From contig JAAMXP010000183.1 in NCBI GenBank assembly GCA_019693395.1, positions 30,681-94,680 on the forward strand: 64,000 nt of DNA, in the 5' to 3' direction. Origin of the DNA: Ettlia oleoabundans. Its lineage: Eukaryota; Chlorophyta; Chlorophyceae; Chlamydomonadales. The notes beneath the pieces were generated by a model. It saw only the letters and a program-made list of their open reading frames with translations, had not been told where the DNA came from and ran no database searches. A program made the translations under genes and the position numbers. Shown one piece after another: positions 22,235 through 31,800 of this stretch (the stretch's first letter is position 1; every line of letters starts with the position of its first letter).

Positions 22235-25200
22235 ATGACCTCGGTTCTCGTGGTTGGAGCAACGGGCGGGTTGGGGCGGCGTACAGCGCTAGCCCTCGCC
22301 CGCCTGCCCGGCGCCACCGTGCGCGGCCTCGTTCGCTCCCTCTCCGCTAACGACCCTAACAAGCAACAGGTGATCATGCACCAGATATTGTCTCACATTA
22401 TGTTCCTTATTTGAGCAGTCCAGCGGTTTCCGGTGTGATGCTTTTTTCTTATCCCTCGTGCCGTCGCTCATTTAGCTTACAGCTGTGCTGCACAACCCTT
22501 CTAGAAGGCCTGCTGGACATGGGCAGGGAAGCTAGCTAGCCCCCTCCTTGTTGTTTTTGTAGAGGTGTGGAGTGCCGACTCACCATGTGATCTGCTGCAG
22601 TTGCTGGAAGAGCTGAAGGCTGCAGGCGTGGATCTGGTGGTGGGGGACCTCCTGCAGCCAGACAGCCTGGAGAAGGCTGTGGCCGGCGTGGACGTCGTGG
22701 TGTCATGTGTGATGGTGAGACGGTCAAGGACATTCATGCGTCAACTCATTCATTTGCTTCCTGTCCCCCTGCTTTTTTGCTGAGTGAGTCTCTTTTTGCT
22801 GCATCGTCAAACTGCCACAGGGTGATGACACAGCGATGGTGGAGGGGCAAACCAACCTGCTGAATGCCGCCAAAGCTGCAGGCGTGAAGAAGGCACGTCA
22901 GTGGTTGCTTTATGGACACATGCACGCACGCACAGCTCGCCACCATATCCTACAGTCTGCCCCCATCCCCATCCTCACCCCGCCTGCACGCCCGCTCCAC
23001 AATCCAAAGCACCCCATTATGTTGCATGCAGTTTGTGGCCTCCACATTCTTCTTGAACCTCTTTGCGCTGGACCCCTCAAAGAATCCCATGGTGGCTGCC
23101 CATTTCCGGTTTGCCGACATTCTCAAAGAGAGCGGCATGCTGGTATGCAGGGTGGGGTTGGGCTGGTGCACATACACATGCGAGTCCTTTCCCACCCAGC
23201 TGATCTGGTTTTGCCACAGCATGAGGCATGTGTGAGTAGGCTGCGTTTTTTGGAGATTGCCGCACCGTTGCGCCCTGCGATGCCTCCGGCCTTCGCTTTC
23301 AGAGCCCATGCAGGTGCAACACTTTCCACTCTCAGTGCCCCCACAAGGCACCTTCTCCGCAGGGGCCCTTTGTGACTAGCTAAAGCCCCTTCCGAAGCTT
23401 TGCTTGCAGCACCTGCACATTCTGATTGGCGCATTCACAGAGGTGTTCTGGGGCTTCCTGGGGCTGTACGACCACAGTGATGGCGTGCTGCGCTACTACG
23501 GATCACCTGATCAGAAGCTGGATGTGACCACATACGACGATACGGTACGGGAAAGGGACTGGAAAAGGAGGGAGGGGATGCACTTGTCACTGCTGGGGAA
23601 GGGAGCGCGTCCTCCACCTTTTTATGCTGCTCAGGCATGTATACTCATGGTGTTCTCAAACGCTGGGGCTGGCTTTCTCTGCAGCAAACTTGGTTTGTAG
23701 AATTGAGCTGGGCATGACCTCCCTCTCTGCCCTTCTTGCCTGCATATTTTCTGCCCTAGCTCGGACCTAACCCAAACTTCCTCAGGCCCATCTGTGCTGC
23801 AGGCAGAGTATACGGCACGTGCGGCAATTGACCCTGAGGCAACAGTCGTGCTGGAGTTTGCTGGGGACCAGGCAAGGGGGTCGCCAGATACATGGCTGAC
23901 TCTAATAGCTGGGCTGGGCAGCCCGATTCGAGTGCCAGCTGCAACTTTACCGGAGACAGGGGAGCAATACAGCAGCAATGATGCTTGCGCCAACAAGCAG
24001 CGCTGCGGTAGCCCCTCGCTTTTTCCACCTTGACTCTCCCCCAAGATCATGATAAACTGGGAGTTGGTTCTACATGGCATTCACGCAGGTATCAGTGAAC
24101 GACATAGCAGCGGCCTACAAAGAGGTGCATGGCAGGGAGCTGCCCACCCAGTGCTTGGGGAGCATAGACGGCCTGAGCCCTGAAATCGAACGGCGCTATC
24201 AAGCTGACCCTGGCGCTTGGGTCATGTACGTGCCCCTCATGTACCAGCGTGTCATGTGTGACGGCACTGCCAAGCTGCACCACGTGGCAAATGACAGGTG
24301 AGTCGGAGTTGGGATCGCGCTTTGGAATGCAAGTCGACGGGTTTTGCATGCTACCAAGCTGTGATACCAGGGCAGCGGATTCGGTGGATGATGTTAGGCG
24401 GGTGCAAATAGGTTTATAGATTCCGGACATCCCCCCCACGAAAATATCGGGAAAAACAGTCCGTACGGAGCCAGCCAGTTTTGTGCATAGGAAAGCGGTA
24501 CGGTAGCTGTACTGCACGGTCCAAGAATCATATACAACCCCTATTTGGCCCCGCCATGCCCTCCTTGAGAGTCTCAGCTCACATATGGGGCTCATTGGGC
24601 ACAGCTGCTCCCTAACATAAACATTGGACAGCAGTCGGCTTGCAGCGGCCGCACTGAACCTGCCGGCGGCAGGAGGGGTCCTGCGCGCGGGGGCTAGGGG
24701 CAACAGCGGTCACGGGACGGTCAGCACCAGCAGGGTCAGGGGTGAGCACTCCACTGGAGGAGCACCGATTATGCCAGTACCCGGGGCCAAACTCGGTTGT
24801 AGTGTTTTTTGGGATTTCGATTGCAACAACAACGTGCAACACTGAAGACATAAATGTCTAACAGATGCCTTGCGACGACACTACTCTTGTCTACCGCTTC
24901 TCTAGTTGTGGGTCTACCTCCGGAACATAGGCTCCGGACTTAAATCCNNCCCCCCCCCCCCCCCCCCCCTTTGCGGCAGAGCCGCCACATGTCCGGGATC
25001 TATTAATTTATTTGCACACGCCTTACTCGGCTGCAGGGGTTGTGCTGTGTCCTTGTGTACGCAACTGGTTGTCCTTATTATTGTGCAGCTATCTGCTTTC
25101 TTGAGATCTACTAACTACTTACTGTATTTGGTGCATCGCCCCTGGTCTCTGCAGGTATCCAGACGTGAAGCCCACCAGCATGAAAGAGTTCCTCCGCCAG

Positions 25201-25275
25201 CACCCAGACCTGTCAGAGGCTGCGTGGTTGCCCGGAATTGCGATGCCTCCTGAGTTTTACCGCAAGTCCAGCTAG
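22235..25275 (+). CDS. NmrA-like NAD(P)-binding protein, tandem copy 2
   Basis: Eight exons in phase: 22235-22369, 22601-22714, 22821-22892, 23032-23142, 23410-23544, 23803-23871, 24089-24297 and 25155-25275, giving 321 residues. An N-terminal Rossmann motif GATGGLGRR follows VLVV. Then come DLVVGDLLQPDSL, VDVVVSCVM, NLLNAAKAAGVKKFVAST (the GVKRF-type strand of NmrA/isoflavone-reductase relatives), an ESGM...LIGAFTEVFWG segment, TYDDTAEYTARAAIDPEA and VVLEFAGDQVSVNDIA. These proteins are atypical short-chain dehydrogenases acting as reductases or redox sensors; the substrate is unknown. Introns 3 and 6 use GC donors (gcacgt at 22893, gcaagg at 23872). Intron 7 is 857 nt against 225 nt in copy 1. 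The stop is TAG. This copy appears intact. Confidence 0.85.
24948..24969. repeat. Poly-C run with two N
   Basis: Two N followed by 20 C inside the long intron 7 of NmrA copy 2. Probably a collapsed or misjoined homopolymer, so intron length is uncertain. Confidence 0.8.
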
Positions 25276-25846
25276 GCTCCTGATTCCAAGCGTTCCCTCT
25301 TGTTGTGGATCTGGGTGTTTGCGGGCTGCGGCGACTGCCTCGAGTGGACTGCACTACGTTCACGCACCATAACTCGCAGCAACCACAAACCGTCATAACA
25401 CTCGTCACCACATACAAGCAGGTGCTATGTCGATACCGGCATGCAATGCACATCCGAGAGCAGAAATGAACAAAAGTGGTTCGTGAAACGCCTTGTGCAA
25501 CGGCGGGCGACGGCAGCAGGCGCAGCAGCAGCTTGCCTGATTGCATTTGCATTCGCCTCCCAGGGTGGTCGCCATTTTGGGCAGAATAAACAACACACAG
25601 GGGTCACCAAACCCTCGTTCAGCACACGAGATTGAAGTTCGCTGTTCCATCCCGGCATTTCGCGGCGGTGCACCATGATCTGGGCATCAAACGAGAGCAA
25701 TCCATTCCTAACCAGGTTGACGAGGCCAATGAGGCTATTCAGTAAGTAGATGGGTCTCGCGGCATTTCAGCAGCTATGCGAGGTCGGAGCGCCTCTGAAG
25801 AAGTTCAATAAATAAGGCGGGAAGGGCCCATAGGCCACCCGCCAGG
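25276..25846. other. Intergenic region
   Basis: 570 bp between NmrA copy 2 and the TFIIS-domain gene. I see no supported gene or clear element in it. Confidence 0.4.
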
Positions 25847-28800
25847 ATGCGCGCTCAGCGACAGGGCAGGGCTGGGCCTGCCCCGCCTGCGCCACCCGGC
25901 GGCTATGGCATATTGCCGCCAGCAGCGCAGTCAGACGCCAGGCCGGCAGACTGGGCCAACGGCAGTGGCCAGCCCCACTTCATGCCAGAGCCTCTGTTCT
26001 TTGTGTGGATAGAGGGCCTTCCGGCTGACCCCAACTTTTCGTTCCATGCGGAGTACGTGGAGCCTTGCAAGCGCCACTTCGGTCCTGCTTTCCAGCCCGA
26101 AAGGTACGGGGTGGTGTTCTGTGCACAGCTTCTTTGACATCAGCACACTGAGTATGTTCTAGAATGTATTTCGAGGATACTGCATTGCATGGCCTTACCC
26201 TGCAGGGCTGTTGCGTTCTGACACGGGTCGTCACACCAGCTTTGCTCATGTTGCATTTCATACTGAGTCAGGCTTGCTGCACCAGTATGTGGTGCATTAC
26301 CTTGCAATCAAATACCATTATTGCTGCGAAAATTATTCCATGTTCGCTGACCACCATGGCTGCTTGATGTCCTGCCACCACGATTGCTGCCACGGTTTAG
26401 CTAGCAGCATGGGCTATCGTGCCGAGATCACTGGCTGTTGGCCACCCACCCCTGCTGCTCGTTGCAGGAGCTTTCTCATCGACCGGCATGACTTCAATGC
26501 TAACCAAGCAAATGGCATGCTGACCTGGGGCGTGCTGGCATTCAGCAGTCTAGATTCAGGCAGGGCCGGTTTGCGGCTGGGCACAGCTGGTTTAGCCTCT
26601 TAGACTCTGTGCATGACACTGTGAGTTTGCTTTCAAAAAGGACGGGCAGGATAGCATAAAAAATGCAATGCTGCTGGCCTTTGGACTGGCCAGTCCTTGC
26701 CAACTTCGTTGCTGCCCCGCTGTTACTGCCGTCTTTCTTGTGCCTGTTTTGTCCATGTTGCAGCGAAGCAATGCGGCATGTATGCAGCGGTGGCACCCCT
26801 GACCCAAAACTCCAAGCTGCTGCGCCCCCCGCACAGGGTCACGGTACGCTGCTGCCTACCCATCTCCAGCAGATTTGGCAGTGATGCGGCATTGCACTGC
26901 AGCAGTCTCCTCTGTCAACCATGCATGCTGCAAAGTACATGTTTACATGCATCCCTGCCTGCTTGGCCTGCGCATGCCTGCCTGCCTACCTGTCATGCGT
27001 CCTTATCCCTGCAGGTGCGGTGCCGCAACCCGGCCACGCAGGATGTGCTGGACAGGTTGGCTAAGGAGCTGGCGCGGCAGGAGGCGGAAAAGGCGGGTGC
27101 CATGGTCAGGGACGCAATCTTGAATGCAGACAACCGACTCGCCGCCGGCCGGCAGCAGCAGCAACAACAGCAGGAGCAGCCCCCGCCGCCGCCGCCACCG
27201 CCTCCCATTTTGACGGCAGAGGCGCCTCCCCCTCCTCCACCGCCCTTACCGCCTTCTCCCTCTCCCCCACCCATGCCTCCGTCGCCGCCAGAGGACCAGC
27301 AGCTGGCAGCATCTGGGCCGGAGGTTGGGGTCAGGAGTCAGCGCAGCCTGGTTGATCAGCCACCAGGGCAGGTTAAAGTAGTACAGGGTGAGGATGTGCT
27401 GCCACCTGTGCCGCTGGGGGACAATCTTGAAGCAGAGCGAGAAACAACGCCAGATGCGGCAGGGGCGCCACCGCTGCCAGCAGCAGCGAGTGAACCAGCT
27501 GCAGGCGTTCCTGTAGATCGGGAAGACACACCAGTTGCGGCAGGCGCGCCACCCCTGCCAGCAGCAGCATTTGGACCAGCCGTAGCAGATAGTGTAGATC
27601 GGGAAGACACACCGGACGCGGCAGGGGCGCCACCCCTGCCAGCTATGGTGGTTGAGCCAGCAGCAGCAGCTGCAGCAGCGCCGCGACACCCAGCGACGGA
27701 GGTCTCCGGCCGGGGAACAGCAGCGGGGCAGCCCGCAGCTGGTGCAGGTGTAAAGTCCCCACCGGTATCCGCCCAGCGATCAGCCCAGCCAGCACCTGCA
27801 GCGCCTGTCGCTGTCCGGTCTGAGACAGGCGCAGGTGCTGCCGGCTTAGCCCAACTCAATGCACAGCAGGCACAGCAAGCACGGCAGGCAAAGCAGGACC
27901 CAGTCCATGGCCACGAGCCGCTTCAGCGGCAGCAGCAGCCGCAGGACCGACAGCCTGTTCCTAAGCAGCAACAGCAGCAAAAGATTCGAAAGCAAGGCAA
28001 GGGGCAGCAGAAGAAGCAGGGGCCGCAAAAGGAACATCAACAGGAGCATGCGCAGCGGAAGAAGGCTGGCATCAACAAGAGCAAGCCGGCTGCAAGACCT
28101 GACCTCTCTGCTGGAAATGGCGGCAGCGACCTGTTGGCTGGCCACGGCAGCGGAAGCTCCAGGCAGGAGGCAGCGCAGAAACCAGAACAGCCGCAGCAAC
28201 AGCAGCAGGACGCAGTCGACCCATCAAGCCGCACACCGGGCGGCTTCGGCGGCAGCCGCATGGGCGTCACTGCAACGGCTGCTGCCGCCTCTACTGCGGC
28301 AGCACCGGCAGTGGCAGCCATTGCTAGTTCCCCTGATGAGGGCTTGCGGCAGAAGGTGCGCTCATACTTTGAAAAGGCGCTGCTGCTTGCTGTGGAGGAG
28401 CTAAAACAGCTGGGCAACACTGCTGAGGACAGAGAAGGCGGCCAGGATGGCGGCCAGCAGCGAGAGTGGGATGCTGCCACCGCGACTGCAGTGGCAGCTG
28501 AAGTTGAGGAGGCACTGCTGACGGCGCACGGCGGGCAGACGAGCAAGGAGTACAAGGGGCGGGTGCGCACGCTGGAGTTCAACCTAAAGGTGCGGCCTGC
28601 CAGGGATGCCACCATGCTGTTTTGTGTTGCTGGTGGTGCGTGTATGCCGCAACCTGGGGCCGTGTGTGTGTGTGTGTGTGCGCGCGCGTGCGTGCATGTG
28701 TGTGTTTATGGTGCACACATTACATAGATAAGGGCAGGCATTGCCAGCCATCCTTGCTGGTGTATTGCACAACCGTTCCTCCTTGCCACACTGCCCCCTG

Positions 28801-31800
28801 CAGGCGCCGAACAATTGCGAGCTTCGTGCACACGTCCTGCGTGGCGACATCCCTGCGACCGCCTTTGTGCGCATGACTGCTGAGGAGCTGGCATCCAAGG
28901 TGAATAAGTAGTGTATGCCGGATTTGTTCCCTCCTGCTTGCCTTGAACCATTGGTCTGTTGCAGGTGGCACACGTCTGCCATCCAGCTGCTGCTGTGCAT
29001 GTCCCGCTGAAGATATGAGAGCAGGTGTGTGTGGGTGGGCCGCCCTCGCTTCGGTTACCCGGGCTGGGTTGCACGTTTTTGACACTAAGGTACTCCCTCG
29101 CTGTTTGTCTCCCATATCTGTACCTGCAGGACCTGCGTGAGTATCGCAAGCATGTGCGGCAGGAAAGCCTGCGGCAGGCTGTGCTGCCACCCGAGCTTGC
29201 AGCCATCAAGTCGTCCACCGTGGCCATTGAGCTCAAGCAGCTGGGGTGCGTCTGCGCTGCTCCGCTGCTGCTGGCTGGCTGGCTGGCTGGCATCTCTTCG
29301 TGATCATTGCACAGAGATAGAGGTACAATGCTTTAAACATTGTTTGGGAGTAATACGTTCCACATGCTGCTGTGTGGTTGTTCCGTAGCTTGCTGCCCGG
29401 CACCAAGGGAAAGACCCGGCCCGGCCTAAGGGATGCAAGCCCTGCTCTGCCTGCTGATGACCCTGCAAGTGTGGAGGAGCACGGAGAGGGGGCTGTTGCC
29501 ATAGATGGGCGGCTGGCTCCCAGCGAGCATGGCGCAGCACCCACCTCCGCTGAGGTGCAAGGCGCAGCTGGTGGTGCAGATATGGCTGGAGAAGAAGGGC
29601 TGCAGCCGGGCTCTCCTACCCACGTTGCGCTGCGCCCAATCCTCACCGCTGCTGTCGACTCTCTCCCGCTCTCCACTGTGGAAGCTGCACCGCTCGATGC
29701 CCAGCCATTACCACCCATCCGCAAGATGCCTGCCTACGAGCTGCTGCCCACCTCAACGCCCCAGAGCGAGGGGCAGGGGAGCGGCGGCGAGTACTTGAGT
29801 GGCGGCACACCCGACTCTGCTGCTGCGGCTGCTGTGTGGGACTATGATGAGCTGGCGGTTCAGCATGCACAGCATCCATGGCCGGCGCAGGAGCGGGACC
29901 AGCAGCCACAGCTGGTGGTGCAGCGGGGGGGCACTCCCGACTTGGAGGGTGGATCGCCGCAGCTACTGGTGCACTGCGAGGATGAGGAGCAGCATCATGC
30001 GGTGGGACGCTCCGGCACACCCGACTTGTTTTGGGGCAGCCACCTGGAGGCACAGCAGCAGCAGTCGCAGCCACACTTGCGCGAGGGGACACCAGACCTA
30101 GAGCCGCCACTCGAAGCGCCTGCAGCGCCGACAGGAGCACCACAGGTGATGCCGCAGCGAGCGCAGCAGCAGCAGCCGCCCCCACAACAGCAGCCGCCGC
30201 CGCAGCGGCAACTGCATCAGCCAGCACAGCAACAACACCAACAGCCACAGCCACAGACGGCTGCTGTGCAGTGTCAGGAGGAGCAGCAGCGACTGCGTAA
30301 GTTGCGGCGCCAGCGGTGGCTGGAGAGGCAGAAAGCGGGCCTTGGATCGGGAGCGCTTGCAACGCAGTACCACGCGAGCACACCTAGCCTTGAAGGGACG
30401 GAAGAGCCCGCCTCTCCAGCACTACATCAGGGGCGGCAGCTTGAGCAGGAGAAGCAGGGAGGGGGGCAGCAAGCGCCCCGTGAAGGCACACCAGATCTGT
30501 TGTTGGAAGACTCCGCTGAAAAGCAGCAGCAGCAGCAACAGAAGCAGCATCAGGCACAGGAGAAGCAGAAACAGCCGACTGCCATGCCTCGTGCGCGCAA
30601 CAAACGGGACGAAAAGCCAGTACAGCTGCAGGACGAAATGTGGGACGCACTGACAAGGGCAGCGACCAGCGACGAAACCGCAGCAACGGGGAGCACGGCA
30701 GGAGCAGGAGCAGGGAGCGGCGTAATGGTAGGGACAATCATGCCAACAGTAATGGCGACAAGGAGGAAAGTCGGAAGCAGCGCAGTAAGGGTGATACAGC
30801 CAGGCACAGGGATGAACGCCCGCGCAGCGGTGGATATGAGGGTGACAGGCAGCGGCGGAACAGCGGCAGTGCCCAGGACAGCAAGAGGCGGCGCAGCCGC
30901 AGCAGAAGCAGGGACAGAGTTAAGGATAAGGACAGGGATAGGGGCAGGGATCGTGGAAAAGGCAGGGTTAGGAGCCCTGTAGAGCAGCGCCGCTGCAGCA
31001 GCCCACGCAGAGACAAGCGGCCTGAAAGCAAGCAGGAGGAGAGGCGCGCTAGCAAGAATGCCGATCGGCATGGCCAACGGGAGCAGAGTCGGAAGCGTAG
31101 CAGGAGCCGCAGCCCTCGGCGGCTTGCTGGAGGCAACCATGGCGGCGGCAGCAGCAAGGGCAACGGGGCTCGTGCTACTGCCACTGCTGCCCAGCCGCCG
31201 GCCAAGAAGCAGCGGCAGGCAGAGCCAGCAGTGCCGCCTGCCAAGCCGCAGGCGCTGCGTGCGGGACAGCAAGCGCCTGCCCCTCCGCAGCAGCAGCAGC
31301 AGCCGCCAGAGGGTGCCGCCGCAGCCCTCTGCCCTCCAGCTCCTGATTTGCACACAAGTGCCCAAGCCAGCCATGCACCGTTGCCAGACTCGGGCATTCA
31401 CTCTGAGCTCGAGGGGTCATTCAGCGGCAAGCTTGTGGGACTACCTGCGGGCTATTCCTTCGAGGTGCCTCTGCAGCAGCAGCAGTCGGTGGAGCCTCGC
31501 CACTACCATCAGGCGCAGCAGCAGCTGCAGCAGCCTGCCCCGCAGCACCCACGTCAGCAGCATACCCAGCAGTACTACCAGCAGCAACAGGACATCCAGC
31601 ATCACCAGCAGCCTCCCCTGCCGGACCTGCAGGATCCCTCTACAGTCTGGCAGGGCCAGCTGGAGTGGCCACAGGGCGGTACCGCACCACCCGTGCACCT
31701 CTCAGCCTCAGCCCTGCGCTGGCAGTCGCCAGGGACGGCGGCAGCAGCACTGCAGGTATCTTGCTGCTGCCTGCTCTCCATGACGCATCTGAGCCCAATA

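Noticed and set aside
29372..30982. Ala/Gly/Val-rich continuation of the GTPDL frame to 30982
   Set aside because: The alternative frame carries a coherent SR/RD domain and continues into the conserved C-terminal exons, so the continuation after about 30590 is probably an overlap artefact of repetitive codons.
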